Shown here in pieces: positions 7,657 through 15,789 of a DNA stretch of 64,000 bases. Position numbers and translations under genes: made by a program. The stretch's first letter is position 1; the number at the start of each line of letters is the position of its first letter. The notes under the pieces are model-generated. The model saw only the letters and a list, made by a program, of their open reading frames with translations. It ran no database searches and had not been told where the DNA came from. Source of the stretch: Pseudomaricurvus albidus (GTDB lineage: Bacteria > Pseudomonadota > Gammaproteobacteria > Pseudomonadales > Cellvibrionaceae). The stretch spans positions 1-64,000 of the forward strand of contig NZ_JAHKRS010000008.1 of assembly GCF_018863235.1 (NCBI RefSeq), written 5' to 3'.

Positions 7657-8553
7657 TCAACCCTTCATAAAACCGTCGATTTCTTCGTCCAGCAGATGGG
7701 AGACCAGCGGGCTGGCAGCGGCACGTTCGAACGCCTGATCAACGGCCTGAAAACGCTTTTGCAACACGGCGCGATAATTGGGGTGCGTGAAAATGTACAG
7801 CTCGTTGGCGCGAATCGCTTCTATGACACGCTCGCCGACGACTTCCACGGCCAGGCCGCGATCAATCACCTTCTGCATGTGCTCTGCCATGGCTGCGCGA
7901 CCCGGACTCATCTCTTTCTCGTTGTCTGCGGCCGTCTGGTACTCGCTGGGTTTGTTGCGCGAGGAGTGGTTAATACGCGTTTGAACAAACGCCGGGCACA
8001 ACACCGATACCTGAATGTTTTGGGGCGTCAGTTCGGCGCGCCAGCTCTCGGACATGCCGACCACGGCCACCTTGGAGGCGGTATAGGCTTGCCCCATGGG
8101 TACGCCGATCATCCCGGCCATGGAGGCAACATTGATCAGCCAGCCACCTTCGCCGTGTTGTTTTATCAGGGGGATCATCGTCTGGGTGCCGTAGATAACC
8201 CCCATGAGGTTGACGTCCATCACCCAGTTCCAGTCTTTGATGTTGGTGTGTTCGATTGGCCCCGGTGCTCCACTGACACCGGCGTTATTCACCAGCATGT
8301 GAACCTTGCCGAAGCACTCCTGTGCCGCCTTTGCTATTTGCTGCCACTGCTCGGGTTTGGTCACATCCAGCGGCAGCGCCAGCACCTCAATGCCTTCATC
8401 ACGGAGCGATTGCTCGGCCAGTTGCAGCTGCGCCTCGTCAATATCACCGAGTACGACCTTCATACCCTGCTTGCCCACCGCGCGCGCAATGCTCAGACCA
8501 ATGCCTTCAGCACCACCGCTGATAACCGCTGTCTTACCCAGAAACTCACTCAT
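7657..8553 (-). CDS. Short-chain dehydrogenase/reductase (SDR)
   Basis: A 298-residue classical SDR. The nucleotide-binding motif is SGGAEGIGLSIA (residues ~11-22), NNAG is present near residue 90, the catalytic Ser is in INVASMAG and the YTASK motif gives Tyr and Lys near residues 158-162. The acidic residue after strand 2 (GDIDEAQ) suggests NAD rather than NADP preference. The C-terminal extension beyond the core is longer than in minimal SDRs. First gene of a probable two-gene unit with the saccharopine-dehydrogenase-like gene. The substrate is unknown. Confidence 0.88.
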   Translation of the reverse strand: MSEFLGKTAVISGGAEGIGLSIARAVGKQGMKVVLGDIDEAQLQLAEQSLRDEGIEVLALPLDVTKPEQWQQIAKAAQECFGKVHMLVNNAGVSGAPGPIEHTNIKDWNWVMDVNLMGVIYGTQTMIPLIKQHGEGGWLINVASMAGMIGVPMGQAYTASKVAVVGMSESWRAELTPQNIQVSVLCPAFVQTRINHSSRNKPSEYQTAADNEKEMSPGRAAMAEHMQKVIDRGLAVEVVGERVIEAIRANELYIFTHPNYRAVLQKRFQAVDQAFERAAASPLVSHLLDEEIDGFMKG

Positions 8554-8838
8554 ACCCTAACCCTTGATCCATGACGGTAAACGTTGACGGGCCACTCTAG
8601 CGGAAGAGAGAAAGTTTTGACCAGCATGACCTGCCAGTCGAGAGCGTGCTTGTCACTTTTGAAAGGGCTTTTGTCCGTTATGAAACACGGCCATTCGGAC
8701 GCTGAATAACGCCTAATAAACCCAAAGAATGATGCAGTAGATTTTGCAGTACTTAAGCTGCTAAAGCCTCAGTGTGCCGGACGTTTTCATATTGCTAATA
8801 GATCTTTTGAGCCAGAAAAACGTCCATGTAGTCTGATT

Positions 8839-9321
8839 CTATTTCCCCTGGTGTTGGCGGGTCAGTCTCAAGCCGAGCAAGCCGCCAAGCAACAGCATCA
8901 GACTGCTGGGCAGGGGCACCGTACCGTCGACATCTGATATCACTTCCGACGCTACGGCATAGGTGTATTGGCGTGAAAAGCAGTCGCCGGCAATGCAGCT
9001 ATAAAAATCGGAGACACCATCTTGTATCCAATTGAGAAATTGGTGTTCTTGTATCTGCCCCGTTGGGCTAAGGACTTTTTGGGTGAGCGATTTAAACAGA
9101 AAGAATGGACCCGGATCACCCAGTAAGGGGGTGACTGCAGTGGAAAACTCCAGGGCCAGAGTTTCATTGTTCATCCAGGCGGTATTCTCGAGTTCGGTTA
9201 TGTAGGTGTTAAAGCTACCGGTAATGGTACTGACTTCGTAATCGCCAATGCTGGTCGTGATCAGCAGAGCATGGGATTGCAGCGGCAAAAGCATTAACAG
9301 GGTAAGCAGGTATTTTTTCAT
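8839..9321 (-). CDS. Secreted protein with a PEP-CTERM/VPLPA-like sorting tail
   Basis: 160 residues. Residues 1-19 are a signal peptide (MKKYLLTLLMLLPLQSHA) and the mature part (~110 residues) has two cysteines (FYSCIAGDCFS). The tail is VPLPSSLMLLLGGLLGL followed by basic residues (RLTRQ): a proline-containing signature, a membrane helix and a basic end, as in exosortase substrates. The signature is a variant of VPLPA rather than PEP. The exosortase is not in this window. Function of the mature domain is unknown. SD sequence GGAAG lies upstream of the ATG. Confidence 0.75.
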   Translation of the reverse strand: MKKYLLTLLMLLPLQSHALLITTSIGDYEVSTITGSFNTYITELENTAWMNNETLALEFSTAVTPLLGDPGPFFLFKSLTQKVLSPTGQIQEHQFLNWIQDGVSDFYSCIAGDCFSRQYTYAVASEVISDVDGTVPLPSSLMLLLGGLLGLRLTRQHQGK

Positions 9322-9640
9322 TTGTCAGCTTCCAATAAGTCTTTAAGGTGCTTGAAGGTGTAGCCGTGGTCAGCGAAGTCCAAGCGGGCTGATCACTACA
9401 GCCAGACGCGTTTGGTGAAAAATGAAGGGGCTAAATGCAGCTTTAAGCAGCTTTTGTACCAGTTAGCGAAAAATGAACAATATCAGTGGGTTGGGGCAGG
9501 GCAGACTGACGTCCGGGATCGAAGGTTGTAAAGTATTTTGACAGTATGAGCGGTGTGGGATCAGCTCTTGATGTTCGTTGGCCCTGAGCCTGTGGCAGGG
9601 CTGTGGTTTCAAATAGCCAGGCTTCCAGACAACGCAGTTT
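9322..9640. other. Intergenic region without a recognised gene
   Basis: Apart from one copy of the dispersed repeat (9575-9600) and a small AGCTTTAAGCAGCTTT direct/inverted arrangement near 9440-9456, nothing is seen. The short minus-strand ORF overlapping the end of the EAL gene has no coding character. Confidence 0.5.
9575..9600 (-). repeat. Dispersed intergenic repeat, copy 4 (degenerate)
   Basis: The minus strand reads CCCTGCCACAGGCTCAGGGCC followed by AACGA. It is the same family as at 3091 with the TTCGA block changed. Confidence 0.55.
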
Positions 9641-11203
9641 TCAAATGACATACTCTACGGCTGGCTCGTTTTCCTGAACCTGCCGGGCAAGGTCTGTTAG
9701 TTTCATAGGCTTGCCAAACAAATACCCTTGCAGGTGTGAAACGCCAAGTTCAGCCAGCTGCTCGGCCTGCTCGTGTTTTTCCACACCCTCGGCTACCGTA
9801 TTCATGTCCAGCTGTGTGGCGATTTCCATGATATGGGGGATTAACGTCGAGCGAATGCTTTTTTCTTCCATTTCCATGACAAATGACCGATCGATTTTCA
9901 AAATATCGCACTGGACTTCTTTTAGCATTCTCAGGTTGGAGAAACCTGTACCAAAGTCATCGATCGCGATGATAAATCCGGCATTGCGCAAGCGTCGCAG
10001 GTTGTTCTGAACCTCTGCGAGTTCCAGGGATTCATCTTCCACAATTTCCAGAACGATCGTAAACCGGGTGTTTTGAACACAAGAGCAAGCCAGCAGGCGA
10101 TTAATAGATTCGTCATCTTTAAAGTCTCTGGGGAAAATATTAAAGCTCACCCTAAAACCCTCTGGAAGATCAGGTATCGCCTCCATATCTTCAATCACGC
10201 TGCAGATCATTTTCTCTGTGTACTGCCAATTAAGCCCTTGTTCTTTGAGCAGTGGAATAAACTTAAAGGGTGGCAGTGGACCGTACTGATCTTCGAATCT
10301 TCCTAAAATCTCACAGCCAACGACCTGATTGCCTCCTGTGCGAACAATCGGCTGTGCCAACCAATAATACCCTTCATGTTTTAAGGCATGTTTAATACGG
10401 AACCCATTGGAGTGAAGTCGGCGAATCCGGTTTTGATGCATGGTGAAGCAGGCTATGGCTACTGCCAGACAAAACGTAATGGCAACCCCATAAAGGGGTA
10501 AATTGATAAGCGCAAACGCTTCTCTGTCGTAGGCCACTGCCACACAGTGATAAATATATTTTTTGCTGCAACCATAAAAACGGGGGTCAGGTAGATAACC
10601 AAGTAATTTAGAGCTGTTTATATTGACCTGCTCATAGATGCCTTTTGTTCCAGTTGCGTATTGGACGCTGCCTTCAAATTCAAAAACGTGTTCCCAGACA
10701 TAAGGTGGTCTCGAGACGTTTTCTATGCGCTCTATGCTCAACACCAGAGCATGCTTGCCGTTGGATACTGCCAGCGCCTTGTAATGCCCTTCAAATAACC
10801 GGATGGGTAAATCGACAAAATATTCCAGTCCGTTTCGATCCGTATACGTGGGTGTAGCCCAGGTGGTAGGTTCTTTTAACCGCCCCAGTCCGGTTGTGCA
10901 GGCCAATTGACCGTCTTTAATAAGACCTATGTTTCTTACTGAGCTGGAGAGGAATTCCAGCTGCCGCATCATTAACAGGTCCTTGTCAGTGCATTGATTT
11001 ATGCCCCGATTTTCAATTTTGCTAAAAACGTCTTCCACCTCATTGCCCACGACATCCAGTTCGTAGAGCAGGTGCTCACCAAATTCTATAAGATTTTTCT
11101 TCAGATAAAACAGATGAGAAAACGCCAATAGATTGATGGCTATGATCACGCCGATTATGGCGACACCAAAGGAATACCACTTTTGTGGGGTGCGTGACCT
11201 CAT
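9641..11203 (-). CDS. Membrane-bound EAL-domain cyclic-di-GMP phosphodiesterase (CSS-motif type)
   Basis: 520 residues. Membrane helix 1 at about 12-35, a periplasmic region of ~190 residues with the cysteines typical of the CSS sensor domain (NQCTDKDL and QLACTTGLG), membrane helix 2 near 235, then an EAL domain (~265-515). Phosphodiesterase residues are present: EILGR (the EAL position), NIFP, IVLEIVEDE, DDFGTGFSNL, ILKID, AEGVEKHEQ and QGYLFGKP, so it should hydrolyse c-di-GMP. CSS domains respond to periplasmic redox state in enterobacterial homologues (family knowledge). The longest ORF starts with TTG at 11224; the ATG at 11203 is preferred because GGA lies seven bases upstream. Confidence 0.9.
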   Translation of the reverse strand: MRSRTPQKWYSFGVAIIGVIIAINLLAFSHLFYLKKNLIEFGEHLLYELDVVGNEVEDVFSKIENRGINQCTDKDLLMMRQLEFLSSSVRNIGLIKDGQLACTTGLGRLKEPTTWATPTYTDRNGLEYFVDLPIRLFEGHYKALAVSNGKHALVLSIERIENVSRPPYVWEHVFEFEGSVQYATGTKGIYEQVNINSSKLLGYLPDPRFYGCSKKYIYHCVAVAYDREAFALINLPLYGVAITFCLAVAIACFTMHQNRIRRLHSNGFRIKHALKHEGYYWLAQPIVRTGGNQVVGCEILGRFEDQYGPLPPFKFIPLLKEQGLNWQYTEKMICSVIEDMEAIPDLPEGFRVSFNIFPRDFKDDESINRLLACSCVQNTRFTIVLEIVEDESLELAEVQNNLRRLRNAGFIIAIDDFGTGFSNLRMLKEVQCDILKIDRSFVMEMEEKSIRSTLIPHIMEIATQLDMNTVAEGVEKHEQAEQLAELGVSHLQGYLFGKPMKLTDLARQVQENEPAVEYVI

Positions 11204-11224
11204 GTTATGTCCGTTTTCGCTCAA

Positions 11225-11538
11225 TTAAGTCGTCAGTGTGTTGATTAATCGCAGAAGACCCTGCATGCGTCCTGCCCCACAAAGTGGGGTGCATCATAGA
11301 TGGAGTCAGATTAACATCATAGTGCCTTTGACTGCATTTCAATGTTTTCTGGAGTGCCTGGGTAATTAAAGGGGCGCGATCATGCCAAGGGTCTCTTGAG
11401 GATGATTTGCGGTAAATCAATATAGTGACACTTAATTAACTTTTAAGGACAAAACCTGCCACCTTTTCATGGTGTTCCCTGGCAAGTATCCTTCGACAAG
11501 CTCAGGATGAACGCTGAAGTCAGACGGCGGCTCTCAGG
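11225..11538. other. Intergenic region, no gene seen
   Basis: Contains a small hairpin CCCCACAAAGTGGGG (about 11275-11290), not followed by a T-run, and one copy of the dispersed repeat (11491-11514). It holds the divergent promoters of the EAL gene and the small membrane protein, which I cannot locate reliably. Confidence 0.45.
11491..11514 (+). repeat. Dispersed intergenic repeat, copy 5
   Basis: CTTCGACAAGCTCAGGATGA then ACGC. This is a clear member of the family at 3091/5091/6321/9575. Confidence 0.7.
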
Positions 11539-11871
11539 ATGGTTATGACTATGGACAATCTCTTCATCTGCAACCCCAATTGCAGTCTTGCCGATTTAAC
11601 GCTCCTGGATTGGAGTGTGGCTTTTGGCTTCCTGCTTGTGGTTTTTGCTATAACCACCTTGCTGCGCAAGTGGGCATTTAGCAGCAACCAGGCTGCTGTC
11701 TCATCTCTTAAGTGGCATCTTCCCCGATTTCTGTTTGTGGCTATGGTGCTGGCGGTAGTGACTGTGCCGATGATCTGGATGATCTTCGGTTACACCGGCG
11801 CCCGCCTGTATGGGCAGTTTGTCTATCCTGGACTGGCGTTTGTGGTTTATATGTTGTGGGGGCTGGGGTAA
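11539..11871 (+). CDS. Small membrane protein of unknown function
   Basis: Up to 110 residues with three predicted membrane helices (about residues 25-45 WSVAFGFLLVVFAITTLL, 65-87 FLFVAMVLAVVTVPMIWMI, 93-110 at the C-terminus). In-frame ATGs at 11539, 11545 and 11551 are all possible; the last has AGGATGG at suitable distance. Two cysteines sit at the N-terminus (ICNPNCS). No family was recognised. It is followed by the ABM monooxygenase gene on the same strand. Confidence 0.6.
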   Translation: MVMTMDNLFICNPNCSLADLTLLDWSVAFGFLLVVFAITTLLRKWAFSSNQAAVSSLKWHLPRFLFVAMVLAVVTVPMIWMIFGYTGARLYGQFVYPGLAFVVYMLWGLG

Positions 11872-11933
11872 TGGCATGTCTGCATCGGGGTGATAAGCCG
11901 GCCCTGTATCTGCTACCTTTTGGATGACTTTCG

Positions 11934-12209
11934 ATGAACAAGCTAACTCTTCAGGGGCATATCACCGTCCCCGCGAAAGACCTCAGCGCGGTTATGGCCG
12001 AGTTGCCAGCGCATATCGCGCGCACTCGCGCTGAAGAGGGCTGCTTGCTTTTTGAGGTGACACAAAGCCCAGATGATCCCTGTGTGTTTAATGTGTACGA
12101 AGAGTTTGTCGATCGCACAGCGTTTGAGCTTCACCGGCAGCGGGTTCGTGCATCCGCGTGGGGGACGGTGACCGAGGACGTGGAAAGGCATTATTCCATT
12201 AGCGAGTAG
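11934..12209 (+). CDS. Antibiotic biosynthesis monooxygenase (ABM/YgiN-like) domain protein
   Basis: 91 residues, the usual length for a one-domain ABM protein. The dimeric ferredoxin-like barrel signature is visible: ARTRAEEGCLLFEV, then VFNVYEEFVDRTAFELHRQ with a conserved His on the following helix. Relatives include quinol monooxygenases and heme-cofactor-free oxygenases; the substrate is unknown. It starts about 60 bp after the membrane-protein gene and six bases before the next gene, so an operon is likely. Confidence 0.8.
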   Translation: MNKLTLQGHITVPAKDLSAVMAELPAHIARTRAEEGCLLFEVTQSPDDPCVFNVYEEFVDRTAFELHRQRVRASAWGTVTEDVERHYSISE

Positions 12210-12215
12210 AGAAGA

Positions 12216-12767
12216 GTGAACCCAAAACTCACCAGTGAACTGGTCGGCATGATGGCCGCAGACCAGACAGCATTACACAAGCTCTTCGATTCCGGCGAGT
12301 TGCCGACCGATGCTTATCACCCCGAAATGAAGGCCCTTCACGAAAAACACGCTGCACGTCTGAAAGCGATCATTCAGGACCATGGCTGGCCCGGCATCTC
12401 TCTGGTCGGCAAAGAGGGCGCCAGGGCGGCTTGGCTGATTGCCCAGCACTCGGTGTCCGACACGGATTTTATGGCCGCGTGTGTCTCTCTGTTAGAGGCG
12501 GCGGTGGCTGCGGGTGATGCGGAAGGCTGGCAGTTGGCATTTCTTCAGGACCGGGTGCTGACATTCGAAGGCAAGCCTCAGCTGTACGGCACTCAGTTTG
12601 ATGTGGATGACGAGGGCTGGCCGGTATCCTTCCCGATTCAGGATGCGACTGGGGTGAATCAGCGACGGGTGGCGCTAGGCTTGAATACCCTCGAAGAGCG
12701 TCTGGCGGAAATGATCGAGCGGGAGCGTTTGCGAAGGGCCAATATTGAATCGACGCCACCCGACTGA
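12216..12767 (+). CDS. DUF6624-family protein
   Basis: 183 residues with a GTG start, seven bases after the stop of the ABM gene. Family-typical blocks: HAARLKAIIQDHGWPGISLVG, GARAAWLIAQHSV, FLQDRVLTFEGKPQLYGTQ and GVNQRRVALGLNTLEERL. This matches my memory of DUF6624, a cytoplasmic family of unknown biochemistry. It has no signal peptide or membrane segment. Its coupling with the ABM gene may be only positional. Confidence 0.75.
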   Translation: MNPKLTSELVGMMAADQTALHKLFDSGELPTDAYHPEMKALHEKHAARLKAIIQDHGWPGISLVGKEGARAAWLIAQHSVSDTDFMAACVSLLEAAVAAGDAEGWQLAFLQDRVLTFEGKPQLYGTQFDVDDEGWPVSFPIQDATGVNQRRVALGLNTLEERLAEMIERERLRRANIESTPPD

Positions 12768-12813
12768 TTTTCCCGGGTAGGTTAGAATTAGCGGATGATT
12801 TGATTTTTCGGTT

Positions 12814-13428
12814 CTAAATCGCAAATCCCCAATAGGTAAACCCCATGGTCTTGGGTGTCTTGGGCACATACAGGGTTTCCAGTTCTTTCAATTGAAAGCC
12901 GCCTTCTTGCAGCATAAGAGGGATGTCGCGGTTGAGATGGCAGCCGCCGGCGATCTTGTTCCAGTAGGGATTGATACGATTCTGCCAGCGTCTTACGGCT
13001 TCGTCCGGGGCTTTTCCGTGCTCACTGAACAGCAATTTGCCGCCGGGTTTGAGTACCCGTCGCATCTGTTGAACGGCCTTGAGCCAGTCGGGAATGGTAC
13101 AGAGGGTGTAAGTCAGTACGACGGTGTCGGCGCTGTTGTCATCCAGGGGGATTTCCTCGCCCGGCAGGTCGAGCCATTCCAGCTCAAAAGGTGCGGCTTC
13201 TACCCGGGGACGAGCCTTTTCCCGCATTCCTTCGGAGGGCTCTAGCCCCCAGACTTTGTCGACCTTTTCGGGCTGGTAAAAGGGGATGTTGAGCCCTGAG
13301 CCCATGCCTATCTCCAGAATTCGTCCCTCGGCTTGGGGAACGATTTTTTCCCGTTGTTTCAAGACCGGTTTCGTGCCGCAGGCGAAGTTGATCAAATGGG
13401 GGAGGATTCGGTCATCGTAGAAGCTCAT
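12814..13428 (-). CDS. Class I SAM-dependent methyltransferase
   Basis: 204 residues. SAM-binding motif I is ILEIGMGSGLNIPFY (residues ~35-49), the acidic loop is in VWGLEPSEGM, motif II/III is VVLTYTLCTIPDW and motif post-II is VLKPGGKLLFSEHG. It resembles the UbiE/phosphatidylethanolamine-type Methyltransf_11 group. Substrate unknown. It is convergent with the DUF6624 gene and stands alone. Confidence 0.85.
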   Translation of the reverse strand: MSFYDDRILPHLINFACGTKPVLKQREKIVPQAEGRILEIGMGSGLNIPFYQPEKVDKVWGLEPSEGMREKARPRVEAAPFELEWLDLPGEEIPLDDNSADTVVLTYTLCTIPDWLKAVQQMRRVLKPGGKLLFSEHGKAPDEAVRRWQNRINPYWNKIAGGCHLNRDIPLMLQEGGFQLKELETLYVPKTPKTMGFTYWGFAI

Positions 13429-13589
13429 ATGTGGTTCCAGCTAGAGGGAGGTGTACAGGCAGAACGGCTGATAGCAATGCCCCCTGTTCGATAAGAATAG
13501 GTTATTTGCGAGAGTTTTGGATGTCTACACTGGCTGAGGCTGAGTTGTGAGCTATTCTCTAATAGATTATTCGTTAGAGAGGAAAAATA

Positions 13590-13922
13590 ATGAAAAAATT
13601 CATCACGATCCTGATTGGAGTAGGCCTGTTTTCTTCTATGGCGGTGCTGGCAGAGCCCAACAAAAACGCCAACGAGCGCGCCAAGGACAATTGGGATGAG
13701 CATCATGATAAGAGGCACGACAGGGATCACGATCGGGATCGCGATTGGTTTCGTGACAGAGATGATGACCGGGATCACGACAAGGATAAAAAACACGACA
13801 AGGATAAGAAACACGATAAAGACAAAGATCGTGATGACTACAAAGACCGTGATTGGGATCGGGACAGAGATCGTGACAGGGACAGGGATCACCACAAAGA
13901 TCGTGACCGGGATCGCGATTGA
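13590..13922 (+). CDS. Secreted Asp/Arg/His/Lys-repeat protein
   Basis: 110 residues. Signal peptide at 1-21 (MKKFITILIGVGLFSSMAVLA), then almost pure charged repeat: HDRDHDRDRDW, HDKDKKHDKDKKHDKDKD, and RDRDRDRDRDHHKDRDRDRD at the end. A GAGAGGA site lies ahead of the ATG. Mature protein must be disordered and extracytoplasmic; alternating acid/base with His could bind metal ions or form complex coacervates, but that is inference. The repeat DNA also leaves a long ORF on the opposite strand, which lacks a start site and signal and is rejected. Confidence 0.7.
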   Translation: MKKFITILIGVGLFSSMAVLAEPNKNANERAKDNWDEHHDKRHDRDHDRDRDWFRDRDDDRDHDKDKKHDKDKKHDKDKDRDDYKDRDWDRDRDRDRDRDHHKDRDRDRD

Positions 13923-13955
13923 TCGGGCGCTGGATTATTCATCCAGTAAATGACA

Positions 13956-13984
13956 TGGAAGGATGCATCCCAGGCATCCTTCCA
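13956..13984 (+). terminator. Hairpin between convergent genes
   Basis: Perfect 11-bp arms TGGAAGGATGC and GCATCCTTCCA with a seven-base loop. It lies 34 bp after the repeat-protein gene and 50 bp from the end of umuC, so it could serve both. No strong T-run follows, hence moderate confidence. Confidence 0.5.
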
Positions 13985-14033
13985 TAAGTTTATGCTGTTC
14001 CTGTCGAGGTGTGTTTTTAGATCGATAACAGCC

Positions 14034-15284
14034 TCATTTCACCACCGGCAAATCTGACCAGCGCGTGGTATAGGCGGGCGAGGTGAAGGACTGCCGCATT
14101 TTCCATTTCTTCTGAATCCCCTCTGCTCCCAGAAACAGGCTGCCGCGACCAAAGGTGGCATTCGCCTGATCCACAACCTGCATCAAACGATCGGACTTCG
14201 GTGCCTGACCTGGGTGGAACAGGTCGTATTGCTGATGCTCCTTGGCAGACAGACCCAGTAAGCCCACACCGGCTTTGAGAAAACGGTAGTGGGGGCGGAA
14301 CAACTGACCGATGGTGTCCTTGGCCAGTGAGGTAATGACCCGGCTGTCGTTGGTGGGATAGGGCAGTTGCACCGTGGTGCTGTTGCTGTAGTAGCCCTCT
14401 TCGAAGGGCGAGGTGTGCAGGAACACGTGCATCGAGGACGCCAGGGATTGTTGCTGGCGCAGTTTTTCCGCAGCCCGGCTGGCGTAGAGGGTGATGGCCT
14501 GCTGAATCGGTTCCAGCTCGGTGAGCTTTTCGCCAAACGAGCGGGTGCAGTAAATCTGTTGCCTGGCCGGTGGCAGCTCCTCAAACGGAATGCAGGGCAC
14601 GCCGTTGAGTTCTTCAATGGTGCGCTCGATGTTGACGCTGAGCTTGCGCCGCAACACCTTGGGATCGGCGGTGGCCAGATCGTAGGCGGTGGTGATGTTG
14701 AACTCTGCCAGCCGCCGTGCCAGTCGTCCGGCAATGCCCCAGAGCTGGGTGATGGGGGTGCGTCGTTGCAGCCACTCCCATTTGTGCGGGGTATCCAGCA
14801 CGCATACGCCCTGGCACTGGGGGATGTTCTTGGCTGCGCGGTTGGCGAGCTTGGTCAGGGTCTTGCTGGGGGCGATGCCCACCCCGACCGGCATGCGCAC
14901 ATGACGCCAGACGGTTTCCCGAATGGTCTGGCCGTAGACTTTCCAGTCTTCACGCATGCCGTCAAAGTCGAGGAACATCTCATCAATGGAGTAGACCTCG
15001 ACCGAGGGCGCAAACGTACTGAGGGTGTTCATCACGCGGTGGGAGATGTCGCCGTAGAGCGGGTAGTTGCTGCTGAAGATGGCCACTCCGTGACGCCGCA
15101 GCACCGGCTCGACCTTGAAGAAGGCCTGCAGGTCGCCAATGCCCAGTGCTTTGGCCTCTTTAGACCGTGCCACCACAAAGCCGTCGTTGTTGGACAGCAC
15201 CACCACCGGCTTGCCGCGCAGGTCGGGTCGAAAAATCTGCTCGCAGGAGGCGTAGCACGAGTTGCAGTCCACCAGTGCTAGCAT
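14034..15284 (-). CDS. umuC: Translesion DNA polymerase V catalytic subunit UmuC
   Basis: 416 residues, Y-family polymerase. Catalytic acidic residues are in [14 protein letters not shown] (N-terminus) and [12 protein letters not shown] (about residues 98-109); the helix-hairpin-helix region is around [18 protein letters not shown]. Length and order match E. coli UmuC (422). It overlaps the end of umuD by seven bases, giving translational coupling, and both follow the LexA box at 15686-15705. Expected to copy past DNA damage as UmuD'2C after SOS induction. Confidence 0.95.
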   Translation of the reverse strand: MLALVDCNSCYASCEQIFRPDLRGKPVVVLSNNDGFVVARSKEAKALGIGDLQAFFKVEPVLRRHGVAIFSSNYPLYGDISHRVMNTLSTFAPSVEVYSIDEMFLDFDGMREDWKVYGQTIRETVWRHVRMPVGVGIAPSKTLTKLANRAAKNIPQCQGVCVLDTPHKWEWLQRRTPITQLWGIAGRLARRLAEFNITTAYDLATADPKVLRRKLSVNIERTIEELNGVPCIPFEELPPARQQIYCTRSFGEKLTELEPIQQAITLYASRAAEKLRQQQSLASSMHVFLHTSPFEEGYYSNSTTVQLPYPTNDSRVITSLAKDTIGQLFRPHYRFLKAGVGLLGLSAKEHQQYDLFHPGQAPKSDRLMQVVDQANATFGRGSLFLGAEGIQKKWKMRQSFTSPAYTTRWSDLPVVK

Positions 15285-15670
15285 GGCTGTTTCCGGTGGT
15301 AGCGGATGGAGGCCTTGACCACGCCCTCAATCACCAGACTCTGCTCATTCAGAATGGGGATCGGCCGGAAGTCCGGGTTGGCGGCCAGCAGGCGCTGGTG
15401 TTTCTTGTCCAGTATTTTGCAGGTCAGCTCGCCATCCAGTGCCACCACGATGACATCTCCCTGGACGGGCTCCAGCGCCCGGTCTATAACCAGCAGATCA
15501 CGGTCAAAAATACCAACGCCTTCCATGGAATCCCCCGCCGCACGGGCGAGGTAGGTGGCAGCGGGGTGTTCGATCAGGTGGTCATCCAGACTCAGTGCTC
15601 CTTCCTTGTAGTCGTCGGCAGGCGACGGGAAGCCAGCCTGTACCGCATGGCTGTATAGTATGAGCTTCAT
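15278..15670 (-). CDS. umuD: SOS mutagenesis protein UmuD (self-cleaving)
   Basis: 130 residues, slightly shorter than E. coli UmuD. The autocleavage site is Ala12-Gly13 within [12 protein letters not shown]; the Ser48 nucleophile is in [11 protein letters not shown] and the general base is Lys85 in ELTCKIL. The Ser-Lys spacing of 37 residues equals that of E. coli UmuD (60/97). RecA-stimulated cleavage should give UmuD', the partner of UmuC. The start codon lies only 15 bases from the LexA box. Confidence 0.95.
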   Translation of the reverse strand: MKLILYSHAVQAGFPSPADDYKEGALSLDDHLIEHPAATYLARAAGDSMEGVGIFDRDLLVIDRALEPVQGDVIVVALDGELTCKILDKKHQRLLAANPDFRPIPILNEQSLVIEGVVKASIRYHRKQPC

Positions 15671-15685
15671 GGTTTTCTCGAAAAA

Positions 15686-15705
15686 TACTGTATGGATAGA
15701 CAGTA
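15686..15705. promoter_or_regulatory. LexA-binding SOS box
   Basis: TACTGTATGGATAGACAGTA: CTGT-N8-ACAG with flanking TA on both sides, close to the gammaproteobacterial consensus (TACTGTATATATATACAGTA). It sits in the 119-bp gap between umuD (minus) and the SRAP gene (plus), 15 bp from the umuD start and 85 bp from the SRAP start, so it could control both directions. Confidence 0.88.
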
Positions 15706-15789
15706 TAATTTCACCGTCGGTTTTTTGCCAAGTGCTTCTTGGTTATAAGAGGATCTTCAGTTACCCAACGGGTTTTGCAGGAGCAGTGT

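Noticed and set aside
7696-8574. 292-residue plus-strand ORF opposite the SDR
   Set aside because: Shadow frame; the minus strand has all SDR motifs.
13425-13895. 156-residue hydrophobic Val/Ile-rich ORF opposite the charged-repeat gene
   Set aside because: The complement of GAY-CGN/AAR repeats always yields Ile/Val-rich frames; it lacks a start site and overlaps a gene with signal peptide and good ribosome site.
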